NCBI GenBank assembly: GCA_020725335.1
Contig: DYFF01000007.1
Span: 124,001 to 188,000, forward strand
Source of the DNA: Thermodesulfovibrio sp.
Lineage (GTDB): Bacteria; Nitrospirota; Thermodesulfovibrionia; Thermodesulfovibrionales; Thermodesulfovibrionaceae
Direction: 5' to 3'
Length of the DNA stretch: 64,000 nt
Part shown: positions 47,601 to 55,290 of the stretch, piece after piece
Layout: each line of letters opens with the position of its first letter
Position numbering within the stretch: the first letter of the stretch is position 1
Made by a program: the position numbers and the translations under genes
The notes under the pieces: model-generated
Seen by the model: the letters and a program-made list of their open reading frames with translations, nothing else
Told to the model about the DNA's origin: nothing
Databases searched by the model: none

Positions 47601-47716
47601 TTTGGCAACTCAGCTATAGGCAGATAACGATATCCTACAAGACCAAATACAATAATGCTGAGCATAAGAAGAGTTGTCATTACAGGACGTCGGATGAAAA
47701 TTTCAGAAAAATTCAT
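44636..47716 (-). CDS. RND multidrug efflux pump, HAE1/MdtBC type
   Basis: 1026-aa inner-membrane proton-driven pump of twelve transmembrane helices with two large periplasmic loops. It opens with FSEIFIRRPVMTTLL and has YLPIAELPNVDFPTI, the TM4 proton-relay pair in GFLVDDAIVMLENIVRH, and VKKNGIMMIDFALDA. The HAE1 family exports drugs, bile acids or detergents through an adaptor and a TolC channel. The adaptor gene overlaps its start (ATGA). No TolC gene is in the window, so an outer-membrane channel must be encoded elsewhere. Confidence 0.96.
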   Translation of the reverse strand: MNFSEIFIRRPVMTTLLMLSIIVFGLVGYRYLPIAELPNVDFPTILVSASLPGASPETMASAIATPLERQFSTISGLKSMNSVNARGQTQITLEFDLNKDIDTAAQDVQTAISTALRNLPSNMPTPPTYRKVNPADMPILYFAITSSTLPLYSLHEYADTLLAQNISMVLGVAQVQIFGAQKYAVRVRFDPQLIASRGIGIDELEQAIKKGNVKLPTGTLYGDYQAFTIESTGQLFNAENFNNLIVVERGDSIVRIKDIGKAIDSVENDKVAAWFGSEGKLQRSMVLAIYRQPGTNTVEVADNVKKRIEELSKQIPPGVSLNFLYDRSISIRESVRDVQFTLLFTVFLVVLVIFIFLKKLSATIIPSIALPISIIGTFAVMYLLDYSLDNISLMALTLSIGFLVDDAIVMLENIVRHIEKGEKPFQAALKGSKEIGFTILSMTLSLVAVFIPVLFMGGIVGRLFKEFAITISVAILISGLVSLTLTPMMCSRFLKLENQKNDKIYNLLEKFFQYMLDIYKVSLSWSLKHGKIIMIVSGIILILTIFLFIKIPTGFLPSEDKGQIFVVTEGAEDVSFDEMVRHQLELSNIILKEPYVRAFMTSVGPGPTSPASNTGRMMLNLQPRSEREHVDKLIEQLRPKLMSVPGIKAFPQNPPTVRIGGTLTKSLYQFTLSSSDIDELYYNAQTLEAKMREMPILQDVSSNLQLKNPQLNINIDRDKAESMGVTAEQIENALWNAFGNKWVSTIYATNNQYQVILEVGPEHQRDPSALSMLYVRSFQGKLVPLNSVVSISQGLGPLTVNHTGQLPSVTISFNLKPEVSLGEAIAEIQKLARSILPQTIMTSFQGSAQAFQESFQGLWFLLIVATFVVYIVLGILYESFIHPLTILTALPFAGFGALITLMLFGMELNVYSFVGVIMLIGLVKKNGIMMIDFALDAQRREKKSSEEAIYSACLIRFRPIMMTTMAALFGALPIALGFGAGGEVRQPLGMAVVGGLLFSQMLTLFVTPVFYIYMDKFQNWIIKKKQ

Positions 47717-48813
47717 TTATTTTTTATCTCAACCTTTGCCCCAGGTGTAAGTCTTAATTGTCCATCAATCACAACAATTTCTCCACCATTCAAACCTTTT
47801 TCGATAACCACATCATCCCCTACTCTGAATCCAACAGTAACTTCTCTTAGCTCCGCAGTATTATCTTTCGTTATAACAAAGACGTACTGCCCTTGTTGTC
47901 CTGTCTGTAAAGCTCTGTGAGGAATAACTACAGCATCTTTTTTTATTCCAAGAGTAATAACCACATTTACAAATTGACCAGGCCATAGCAACTTATCCTT
48001 GTTGTCAAACTCTGCTTTAAGTTTAATCGTGCCTGTTGCAGGATCGATAGCATTATCAATAAAAACGACTTTACCTATAGTAGTATAGGTTTTATCTACT
48101 GCCTTGATAATAACCTCAGTTTTAAGTTTATTTTGGGTCATAGCTTTTTTAATTCTTATGAGTTCTTGTTCAGGCAATGAAAAACGAACATAAATTGGCA
48201 TTATTTGATTAATAGTTGCAATTTGAGTATCATTTGCTTTTATCATATTGCCAGGATGCACTAAAAGAGACCCTATTTTACCGCTAATCGGTGAATGTAT
48301 ATAGCAATAGTTTAGATTCAATCTTGCGTTTTTAAGAATCGCTTCATCAGCCTTAACTACAGACTTTAGAGATTCATAGTTTGTTCGAATTTTTTCAAAT
48401 TGCTGTTTAGATATCAATTGTTCTTTAAAAAGTTCTTCATATCTTTCTAAATCAGCCTTTGCAAAATCAAGCTGTGCTTTATCTCTTAGAAGATTTGCTT
48501 CTGCTTGTTTGATAACCTCTTCATGAGGTCTTGGATCAATTATAAATAAAAGTTGACCCTTTTTTATTTCATCACCCTCTTTAACATTAGCTACTAATAA
48601 TTGTCCTTCAATTCTTGATTTTATTGTTACAGAATGGTAAGCTTCTACATTACCTATACTTTTAATTTGAACAGGCACATCTTTTTTTATAGATTGAGTA
48701 GTAACAACAGGAATTAATGGTTTAGATTTTTTAGACGATGACTGAGAACATGAAAATAAAAAAAATCCGCAAATTATAAAAATAAATATGTAATTTTTAA
48801 ATAATGTAAGCAC
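47713..48813 (-). CDS. RND efflux membrane-fusion (adaptor) lipoprotein
   Basis: 366 aa. Lipobox FLFSC at about residues 18-22 gives lipid anchoring, followed by the lipoyl half (VEAYHSVTIKSRIEGQL), a helical hairpin (about 100-170), the second lipoyl half (YIHSPISGKIGSLLVHPGN) and beta-barrel/MP domains ending GQLRLTPGAKVEIKNK. It bridges the pump and TolC. The start is GTG with no ribosome site, 5 bases after a TATTTT hexamer. An inverted repeat GTAAG/CTTAC overlaps the start codon and could be an operator. Confidence 0.93.
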   Translation of the reverse strand: MLTLFKNYIFIFIICGFFLFSCSQSSSKKSKPLIPVVTTQSIKKDVPVQIKSIGNVEAYHSVTIKSRIEGQLLVANVKEGDEIKKGQLLFIIDPRPHEEVIKQAEANLLRDKAQLDFAKADLERYEELFKEQLISKQQFEKIRTNYESLKSVVKADEAILKNARLNLNYCYIHSPISGKIGSLLVHPGNMIKANDTQIATINQIMPIYVRFSLPEQELIRIKKAMTQNKLKTEVIIKAVDKTYTTIGKVVFIDNAIDPATGTIKLKAEFDNKDKLLWPGQFVNVVITLGIKKDAVVIPHRALQTGQQGQYVFVITKDNTAELREVTVGFRVGDDVVIEKGLNGGEIVVIDGQLRLTPGAKVEIKNK

Positions 48814-48818
48814 TTACT

Positions 48819-48848
48819 AAAATAAAAAAATTTTTTAACCTTTGTCAA
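48819..48848 (-). promoter_or_regulatory. Efflux operon promoter, probably leaderless
   Basis: On the minus strand TTGACA (48848-48843), an 18-base spacer and TATTTT (48824-48819), then 5 bases to the GTG start of the adaptor gene. The rest of the 360-base gap up to 49100 holds only a CTTAAAATTTTAAG palindrome near 48998-49011, and otherwise I see nothing in it. Confidence 0.5.
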
Positions 48849-49099
48849 TAAATTGTTTAACTTATAGCATAGGGAACAAAGCATGAAGACTACTTTAAGT
48901 TGATAGTCACCCTATTAGTTAAATTGAAAGCATACCAGACTTAAAAGAACAATTTACAGAGTATTTCATTACAAGTTATTTCTAATATTTTGTATATCTT
49001 AAAATTTTAAGGGATACTCTCTTATCTCATTTGTATTGACATTTTTATGTTTAAACCTCTTTACAAACAATTAATTTAAACTACCTAAAACATCAACCA

Positions 49100-49128
49100 T
49101 TGACAATTAAAAATTTATTTGTTAATAT
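49100..49128 (+). promoter_or_regulatory. Sigma70 promoter of the DsrC-like/kor operon
   Basis: A near-consensus promoter: TTGACA (49100-49105), 17-base spacer, TAATAT (49123-49128). The leader is about 40 bases and holds a GGGGGG ribosome site 5 to 10 bases before the ATG at 49174. Likely strongly expressed. Confidence 0.75.
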
Positions 49129-49173
49129 TGATTATAAAAATATTAATTTAGAGGAAACATTAGGGGGGTATTT

Positions 49174-49797
49174 ATGGCTTACACAATTGATGATTTAAAA
49201 GCAAAAATTATGGAAATGTATCCAGAGGTAAAGGAACACGGGTTCAACGTTAATATTTACTACAGTGAAGAGAAACAGTCTTACATAATCAGATTCCAAA
49301 AAGGCATATCTGAACTCCTAACCCATCTTGACAAACAGGATGCAGATGATTGTATGAACAATGTAAAGTGCGTTTATCTTGGCATTCAGATAGGGCAGTT
49401 CATTAAGAATTTTATTGACAAAGAAAGATTTGAAAGGGAAAAGCCTGAAGAAATCTCTGAGTATAAAGCTGTTGAAAAATCTGTTGCCTTTGATGAAGAA
49501 GGCTACCTGAAAAATATAAATGATTGGAATGAAAAAGTTGCTCAAGCAATTGCAATCAAAGAAGGTTTAGGAATACTCTCAAAGGATCAGCTTGAAATAG
49601 CAAAATTTATAAATGAATACTATAAAAAGTATAGCTATTTCCCCGTATTAAACTTTGTATGTAAGAACATAAATCAGCCAAAGGAATGTGTGGCTGAAAA
49701 ATTAATAGACCCTCTCGTTGCATGGAAAATTGCCGGACTTCCAAAACCTGATGACACTTTAATTAATATTGTAAAATATGGTGTTACTCCTACCTAA
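49174..49797 (+). CDS. DsrC/TusE-family domain protein with novel N-terminal half, lacking both DsrC cysteines
   Basis: 207 aa. Residues about 103-192 align with DsrC/TusE: DEEGYLKNINDWNEKVA, an ILSKDQLEIAKFINEYYKKY helix pair, and the diagnostic WKIAGLPKP near the end. DsrC carries sulfur on two C-terminal cysteines; here the first position is Trp184, and Thr195 stands where the last would be, so it cannot act as a normal sulfur carrier. The chain runs on about 15 residues past the usual end. Residues 1-95 are an extra domain I do not recognise. Cys60, Cys66, Cys163 and Cys172 remain. It is the first gene before korA (TAATG overlap), suggesting a role tied to that enzyme or its regulation. 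Confidence 0.75.
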   Translation: MAYTIDDLKAKIMEMYPEVKEHGFNVNIYYSEEKQSYIIRFQKGISELLTHLDKQDADDCMNNVKCVYLGIQIGQFIKNFIDKERFEREKPEEISEYKAVEKSVAFDEEGYLKNINDWNEKVAQAIAIKEGLGILSKDQLEIAKFINEYYKKYSYFPVLNFVCKNINQPKECVAEKLIDPLVAWKIAGLPKPDDTLINIVKYGVTPT

Positions 49798-51515
49798 TGG
49801 ATTATTCAATAAAAATAGGGGGTGAAGCTGGGCAGGGTATCCAAACAGTTGGAGATATCCTGTCCCGCATTTTTGCAAAGGCAGGATATTATATTTTCAC
49901 TCATCAGGACTATGAATCTCGAATAAGAGGTGGACATAATTTTTATCAAATAAGAATTTCAGACAAACCTGTAACTGCCTCCCGTAGCAAAATTGACATA
50001 ATTGTTGCTCTTGATAAGGAAAGTATTATTCAGCACGAAAATGAACTAAGCCCCCAGGGTCATGTTCTTTATGATTCTTCCTTTCTTAAACAGAATTTTG
50101 AGAAACCAAAATTCCTTGATGTACCTCTTTTTGAAATTGCAGTTTCTCATGGTGGGAATAAGTTAATGGCAAACACTGTTGCCATAGGTGCTGTTATTGG
50201 TATGCTCGGAATGAATCCTGAAGTTATGTATGAGATTATTACGAAAACATTTAAGAAAAAAGGAGAAGAAACAGTAAAGGCAAATTTACGCTCTGCTGAG
50301 GGAGGGTACACATATGCCAGGGAGAAATGCCTTACTTGCTCTTTCATGGTTTCAGGATTTAATTCCCAAAAAATGTTAATTACAGGAAATGAAGCAATAG
50401 GTTTTGGAGCAATTGCCTCGGGACTTAAATTTTACTCTGCCTATCCAATGACCCCTTCTACTGGCATATTAAACTTTGTTGCTGAGAAGTCCCAGGAGTT
50501 TGAGATAGTTGTTGAACAGGCTGAAGATGAAATTGCAGCTATAAATATGGCTTTGGGTGCATCCTTTGCTGGTGTTAGAGCAATGACTGGAACTTCAGGG
50601 GGAGGCTTTGCTCTCATGGTAGAAGGATTATCTCTTGCTGCCATGACTGAGACGCCTCTTGTAATTGCTCTTGCTCAAAGACCCGGACCTGCTACAGGGC
50701 TACCCACGAGAACTGAACAAGCAGATTTACTTTTTGCCCTCTATGCAGGACATGGAGAGTTTCCAAAAGTGATATTCGCACCAGGTACACCTGAACAGGC
50801 ATTGTATCTTACAAACAAAGCCTTTGACCTTGCTGAAAAATATCAGATTACTTCTATAATCCTTACAGACCAGTATCTTGCTGATTCCCAGTGGAGTTAT
50901 GAGAGGTTTGACCTTACAAATATCAAATATAAAGACTATAGACTAAGAAAAGAAAATTTTCAAAATCTAAATGAGTACAAAAGACATGCTTTTACAGAAA
51001 CAGGAGTATCGCCATTAGGGATTCCTGGAGATGCAACTCATCTTGTTATTACAGACAGTGATGAACATGATGAAGAAGGACACATAATTGAGAATAGTGA
51101 TACAAGAATTAAGATGGTTGAGAAAAGACTTCTCAGAAAAATGACACTTATTAAGAGAGAAATTGAGCCACCTAAACTTTATGGAGAACAATCTCCAGAT
51201 ATTGTGCTTCTTTGCTGGGGTTCTATGTATGGCATTGTAAAAGAGGTGGTTGATGAGCTTTCTGATAAATTTAAGATTGCTATGCTTCATTTCAGTGAGC
51301 TATATCCATTCTCTGACCAACAGAACTGGATAAATGCCCTAAAAAATTCAAAGTTATCTATAAACATAGAGCAAAATGCTACAAGTCAGTTTTCAAAGCT
51401 ACTTAAAATGGAAACAGGACTTCACTTTGAGAATCATATAAATCGTTTCGATGGGCGACCCTTTACAGTAGATGAATTAAAGGAGAAAGTTTATGCCTAC
51501 CTTAGAAAACTATAA
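49797..51515 (+). CDS. korA: 2-oxoglutarate:ferredoxin oxidoreductase alpha subunit (gamma-alpha fusion)
   Basis: 572 aa. The first 190 or so residues are the gamma domain (GGEAGQGIQTVGDILSRI; YESRIRGGHNFYQIRIS), the rest the alpha chain with YPMTPSTGILNFVAEK, VEQAEDEIAAINMALGASFAG and GTSGGGFALMVE, then ALAQRPGPATGLPTRTEQADL. This fused form with a separate beta is typical of KorAB-type enzymes that interconvert 2-oxoglutarate and succinyl-CoA with ferredoxin, in the oxidative or reductive TCA cycle. Substrate is inferred from the family. It overlaps the DsrC-like gene by 1 base and korB by 23. Confidence 0.9.
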   Translation: MDYSIKIGGEAGQGIQTVGDILSRIFAKAGYYIFTHQDYESRIRGGHNFYQIRISDKPVTASRSKIDIIVALDKESIIQHENELSPQGHVLYDSSFLKQNFEKPKFLDVPLFEIAVSHGGNKLMANTVAIGAVIGMLGMNPEVMYEIITKTFKKKGEETVKANLRSAEGGYTYAREKCLTCSFMVSGFNSQKMLITGNEAIGFGAIASGLKFYSAYPMTPSTGILNFVAEKSQEFEIVVEQAEDEIAAINMALGASFAGVRAMTGTSGGGFALMVEGLSLAAMTETPLVIALAQRPGPATGLPTRTEQADLLFALYAGHGEFPKVIFAPGTPEQALYLTNKAFDLAEKYQITSIILTDQYLADSQWSYERFDLTNIKYKDYRLRKENFQNLNEYKRHAFTETGVSPLGIPGDATHLVITDSDEHDEEGHIIENSDTRIKMVEKRLLRKMTLIKREIEPPKLYGEQSPDIVLLCWGSMYGIVKEVVDELSDKFKIAMLHFSELYPFSDQQNWINALKNSKLSINIEQNATSQFSKLLKMETGLHFENHINRFDGRPFTVDELKEKVYAYLRKL

Positions 51516-52344
51516 GGGAAGACAACCAGCTTGGTGTCCAGGCTGTGGAAATTTTTCCATACTGAAAGCTTTTAATGAAGCAATGGTTGAGCTTAGACTT
51601 GAGCCCCATATGTTTGTCATAGTCTCCGGAATAGGTCAAGCTGGAAAATTTCCTCACTATACAAGATGCAACACATTCAATGGGCTTCATGGTAGAACCC
51701 TACCTGTTGCAACAGGAATAAAACTTGCCAATCATGAACTTAAGGTATTTGCTGTAGCTGGTGACGGAGATTGTTATGGTGAGGGGGGAAATCATCTTCT
51801 TCATGCTATAAGACACAATATAGATATAAAACTTTTTGTTCATGACAATCAAATTTATGGCCTTACAAAGGGACAAGCATCACCAACTACAATGAAGGGA
51901 GTAATAACAAAGACTCAGCCCTTTGGAGTATTCTCTGAGCAATTCAATCCTCTTGCTATGGCAATAGCTCTCAACTGTAGCTTTGTTGCAAGAGCCTTTG
52001 CTGGAGACATAGAACATCTGAAAGATATTATAAAAGAAGCAATAAATCACAGAGGGTTCGCTCTTGTTGATATACTTCAACCCTGTGTAAGCTTCAATAA
52101 AATTAATACTTTTGAATGGTATAAGCAAAGAGTATACCGACTTTCCTCAGATTATGACTCAACTGATAGAATTAAAGCCTTTGAAAAATCTCTTGAATGG
52201 GGGGATCGTATCCCTATAGGAGTTATTTATAAATCAGAAAGGTCTACCTTTGAAGAACAGATTCCTATAATCAAGCACAAACCACTAATCCATCAAAATC
52301 CTCAGCTTGGCAAGATCGAAGAATTATTAATGAAATTTTATTAG
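51493..52344 (+). CDS. korB: 2-oxoglutarate:ferredoxin oxidoreductase beta subunit
   Basis: 283-aa TPP-binding subunit. WCPGCGNFSILKAF gives the cluster/TPP CPGCG, and the GDGDCYGEGGNHLLHAIRHN...DNQIYGLTKGQASPT stretch, split across two strands, is the TPP-Mg site. LYGLTKGQ is typical of KorB/PorB. It carries CysPGCGxxxx, a fourth cysteine further on (LNCSF) and Cys in LQPCVSFN, as in KorB with one 4Fe-4S cluster. AGGAG (51481-51485) sets the ATG inside korA. Confidence 0.92.
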   Translation: MPTLENYKGRQPAWCPGCGNFSILKAFNEAMVELRLEPHMFVIVSGIGQAGKFPHYTRCNTFNGLHGRTLPVATGIKLANHELKVFAVAGDGDCYGEGGNHLLHAIRHNIDIKLFVHDNQIYGLTKGQASPTTMKGVITKTQPFGVFSEQFNPLAMAIALNCSFVARAFAGDIEHLKDIIKEAINHRGFALVDILQPCVSFNKINTFEWYKQRVYRLSSDYDSTDRIKAFEKSLEWGDRIPIGVIYKSERSTFEEQIPIIKHKPLIHQNPQLGKIEELLMKFY

Positions 52345-52474
52345 AAATTAACCCACAGAACTTTTAATATTAAATTCTCATTTTTTCTATTATTTATCAA
52401 AGATTTATCTAAAAGTAATTCAAAACATTCACAAAGTCTTGCACATAAGGTTATAATATTTATTCATGTAGAAT

Positions 52475-52502
52475 TTGACTATTTAAGGCTTTTTTTGATA
52501 AT
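52475..52502 (+). promoter_or_regulatory. Putative dksA-like gene promoter
   Basis: TTGACT (52475-52480), 16-base spacer, GATAAT (52497-52502); TAATCT (52499-52504) with an 18-base spacer is an alternative. GGGAG follows about 8 bases before the ATG at 52527. Confidence 0.5.
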
Positions 52503-52526
52503 CTAAAAAAACTCAGGGAGAAAATT

Positions 52527-52898
52527 ATGAAGAATAAAGAAAGACAGATAAAAATAGAAGAAATAAAAAAAAGTCTTATAAAACAAAAAGAACAAATCCT
52601 AATGGATGCAGGAATAATGTTATCTAATCTCCCGGCAGAAGGGAATTTATCCGAAATTGGTGACTTAGCATCACAGGAAATTGACAGAAGTTTTCTACTA
52701 AGATTAAGGGATAGAGAGAGAAAATTGCTCAAAAAAATTGAAAAAACACTTGAAAAAATTGAAAATGGTACATATGGTATATGTGAATCCTGTGGTGTTG
52801 AAATTCCTATTGGAAGACTTGAGGCAAGGCCAGTAACTGACCTATGTATTGAGTGTAAAACTGAACAGGAAGAATCTGAAAAATTAAAAGAAAGTTAA
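52527..52898 (+). CDS. DksA/TraR-family zinc-finger protein
   Basis: 123 aa. A long charged coiled coil (about 5-80) ends in a C4 zinc finger, GICESCGVEIPIGRLEA ... LCIECK. DksA proteins insert the coiled coil into the RNA polymerase secondary channel to help ppGpp control rRNA and amino-acid promoters. The acidic tip expected for DksA is represented by GDLASQEIDRS (D-x-x-D/E pattern), but it is not a perfect DksADxxDxA. It could be DksA itself or a relative. Its stop shares TTAA with the convergent NagA-like gene. Confidence 0.9.
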   Translation: MKNKERQIKIEEIKKSLIKQKEQILMDAGIMLSNLPAEGNLSEIGDLASQEIDRSFLLRLRDRERKLLKKIEKTLEKIENGTYGICESCGVEIPIGRLEARPVTDLCIECKTEQEESEKLKES

Positions 52899-53713
52899 AT
52901 TTTTAATAATCTTTTTGGATTATCATAAGTTGCCAAACTAATTTTCTCATAATCAACATCCATTTTTAAGAGTCTCTCTTTAGCCTCCTTCAAACTCATA
53001 GCACCACCCTTAATTAAAGTTCCTTCTCTTATGTCCTTTACCATATCTGATATAAGAATTATCCTCTCTGGATTTTTAACTTTAAATAGCCATTTTAAGA
53101 GCTCATCATTTATGTGTCTGCCATCAGCGATGATTTCAATATAAATTTCTTCATTAATAATTCCAAATCCAGCAAGACCTGGCTCTCTATGATGAATTCC
53201 TCTCATTGCATTAAATATATGGGTTATAAGTTTCGCACCTGCATTAAACCCATCTTGAGCTTCCTTAAAAGTAGCATCAGAATGACCTAAACTAACAACT
53301 ACACCTAAATTACTACATAATTCGATCAATTCATGAGATGAAGGTAATTCTGGAGCTATAGTGATGACCTTTATTATTTCCTCAAATCCTTCCATGAGTT
53401 TTCTGAGTTTATGGATATCAGGCTTTAAAAATTTACTACTATCAAGTGCACCCGCATGTGAAGGATTAATAAAAGGACCTTCAAGATAAGCGCCATAAAT
53501 TTTTGCGCCCTCACTTTGTTCATGAATGGCTTTATCAATGATTGTAAGTTTTTGTCTCATTTTATGTAGATCATCAGGATATAGAGTAAATAAAAAACCC
53601 TCTATACCTTTATCTCCATATTCTCTGGCAATTGATAGAAGTTGTTCCGAACTCTCTGCGTCTCTTATATCTAAATTATTTGTGCCATGAAAGTGGATAT
53701 CAATAACAGACAT
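52895..53713 (-). CDS. NagA-like amidohydrolase, minimal barrel only
   Basis: 272 aa related to N-acetylglucosamine-6-phosphate deacetylase (usually about 380). His7 and His9 of DIHFHG, Glu79 of EGPF, His144 of LGHSDAT, His165 of THIFNAM and Asp223 of ISDM are all kept, so the metal site is complete. The N- and C-terminal beta-sandwich strands of NagA are missing, and the chain begins directly at the barrel. Phosphate-binding HHREPGLAG and HIND segments suggest a sugar-phosphate substrate. No sugar transport or kinase genes adjoin it. A DUF1460 gene is divergent, 15 bases away. Confidence 0.8.
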   Translation of the reverse strand: MSVIDIHFHGTNNLDIRDAESSEQLLSIAREYGDKGIEGFLFTLYPDDLHKMRQKLTIIDKAIHEQSEGAKIYGAYLEGPFINPSHAGALDSSKFLKPDIHKLRKLMEGFEEIIKVITIAPELPSSHELIELCSNLGVVVSLGHSDATFKEAQDGFNAGAKLITHIFNAMRGIHHREPGLAGFGIINEEIYIEIIADGRHINDELLKWLFKVKNPERIILISDMVKDIREGTLIKGGAMSLKEAKERLLKMDVDYEKISLATYDNPKRLLKI

Positions 53714-53717
53714 GTTT

Positions 53718-53724
53718 TATCATA
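53718..53724. promoter_or_regulatory. Overlapping divergent -10 elements between NagA-like and DUF1460 genes
   Basis: The 15 bases between the two start codons contain TATCAT (+, 53718-53723) and TATGAT (-, 53724-53719), overlapping on both strands. Each is 5 bases from its own ATG. The layout fits a bidirectional promoter giving leaderless messages both ways. No clear -35 is seen for either. Confidence 0.45.
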
Positions 53725-53728
53725 CCAT

Positions 53729-54430
53729 ATGATATTAAAAGAAGGGAAAATTAAAATTAGTGAGTTATTTAGAGAAATTACAAACTTAAGAGGAAAAGAT
53801 AAACTTATTAGAATTTCAGAATTTTTTATGGATATCCCCTATAGCAAAGGTTCTATTTCAGAAGTTGCTGAAAAAGAGCAAAAATTAACAATTGACTTTG
53901 AAGGAGTTGATTGTATGACCTTTCTTGAATATTTGGAAGCATTGAGGCTTTCTTATGATTACGAGTCGTTTGTAAATAATCTGAAATGGATAAGATATTT
54001 CAATGGTATTGTTAACTTTAAAAACCGTAGACATTTTTTCTCTGATTGGGATACTATTGCTACTTTAGAAAATGTTACAACAGAAATTGGTGAACACTTC
54101 CATAAAACAACATTAAAAGAATTAAATAAAATTAGTGAGAGAAAAAAATTAATAAAGGCATTACCAATTAAAATAAAAAGAATTAACTACATACCAACTA
54201 CTGATATTGATAAAATATTAGATAAATTTACATCTGTTTACTATTGTGGTTTTTATACTTCAAAAAAAGGTCTTGATGTGACACATGTAGGTTTGCTTAT
54301 CAGAGATAATCAGAATCTTACTCTAAGACATGCTTCAAGTATCAAAGGGAAAGTTGTAGATGAATCTTTTACTGACTATACATTAAATAAAGAAGGAATA
54401 ATACTTTTTAACCCCCTTTTTTCTGAATGA
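53729..54430 (+). CDS. DUF1460 family protein (NlpC/P60-like amidase)
   Basis: About 233 aa. DFEGVDCMTFLEYLEAL holds the catalytic Cys of DUF1460, WIRYFNGIVNFKNRRHFFSDWD gives the RYxxG...R-x-H...DW pattern, and DVTHVGLLIRD supplies the active-site His. Members are N-acetylmuramoyl-L-alanine amidase-like cysteine hydrolases of the cell wall. No signal peptide is seen, so it may act on imported wall fragments in the cytoplasm. I take ATG 53729, because an upstream ATG (53687) would add 14 residues encoded over the NagA-like start. It is coupled to the CDF gene by 4 bases. Confidence 0.83.
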   Translation: MILKEGKIKISELFREITNLRGKDKLIRISEFFMDIPYSKGSISEVAEKEQKLTIDFEGVDCMTFLEYLEALRLSYDYESFVNNLKWIRYFNGIVNFKNRRHFFSDWDTIATLENVTTEIGEHFHKTTLKELNKISERKKLIKALPIKIKRINYIPTTDIDKILDKFTSVYYCGFYTSKKGLDVTHVGLLIRDNQNLTLRHASSIKGKVVDESFTDYTLNKEGIILFNPLFSE

Positions 54431-55290
54431 AAAGAACAAAAGAAATAAGAAAAGTTTTACTAATAACTCTTTGCCTAAATTTACTGGTATCCTCTGCAAA
54501 AATAATTTATGGACTGAAAGTTAATTCTCTCGCCATTTATTCAGATGGATTTCACTCACTCTTCGATGCTGTTAGCAATATAGGTGGATTCATTGGTATA
54601 TATCTTGCCAGTCGTCCTCCAGATAGGGAACATCCCTACGGACATAGAAAATATGAAACTATTTTTGCTGTATTCATAGGAATTCTAATGGGTCTAACCT
54701 CTCTTGAAATTTTAAAGGGAGCCTATGAATCTCTGCTAAACACTAAAAAACCTCAATTAGATGAAAGAGCTTTCTTAATTCTTCTTTTTACCATAGGAAT
54801 AAATATATTTGTTTTTCTCTATGAAAGAAAAAAGGGAAGACAACTGAAAAGTGAGTTTTTAATTGCCGATTCTTCCCATACAAAAACTGACATATTCATA
54901 ACCTCAGGAATAATTTTAGCTATAATCTTTATTAAATCAGGTTTTTATATCCTCGACTCTCTTGCTGGACTTTGTATAGGAGCATTGGTAGCAAGAGAAG
55001 CTTTTAAAATACTTAAGGAATCTACAGATTTGCTTATCGATAAGGCTTTAATTGATAATTCAGAAATTGAGAAATTAGTAAATTCCTGCATTGATGTAGA
55101 AGCCTGCAAGGATATAAGAACAAGAGGAACAACAAGTCAAATATTTGTAGATTTAAAAATTCTTGTTAATGCTTCAATGTCTGTAAAGGATGGACACGAG
55201 ATAGCTGAAAAAGTTGAAGAATTAATTAAAAAAGAATTTCCCGATGTAGTTGATGTGGTTGTTCATGTGGAACCTTCTAAAAAAAACTAA
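54427..55290 (+). CDS. Cation diffusion facilitator transporter
   Basis: 287 aa with six transmembrane segments and a C-terminal ferredoxin-like cytoplasmic domain. SDGFHSLFDAVSNIGGF (TM2; Asp/His metal ligands), HPYGHRKYET (the loop before TM3) and the TM5 segment with DSSHTKTDIFITSG are the family hallmarks. The first SDxxHSxxD site has H-D-D character, more typical of Mn/Fe/Zn exporters; specificity is unknown. It overlaps the DUF1460 gene by 4 bases and ends tail to tail with the HNH gene. Confidence 0.94.
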   Translation: MKRTKEIRKVLLITLCLNLLVSSAKIIYGLKVNSLAIYSDGFHSLFDAVSNIGGFIGIYLASRPPDREHPYGHRKYETIFAVFIGILMGLTSLEILKGAYESLLNTKKPQLDERAFLILLFTIGINIFVFLYERKKGRQLKSEFLIADSSHTKTDIFITSGIILAIIFIKSGFYILDSLAGLCIGALVAREAFKILKESTDLLIDKALIDNSEIEKLVNSCIDVEACKDIRTRGTTSQIFVDLKILVNASMSVKDGHEIAEKVEELIKKEFPDVVDVVVHVEPSKKN

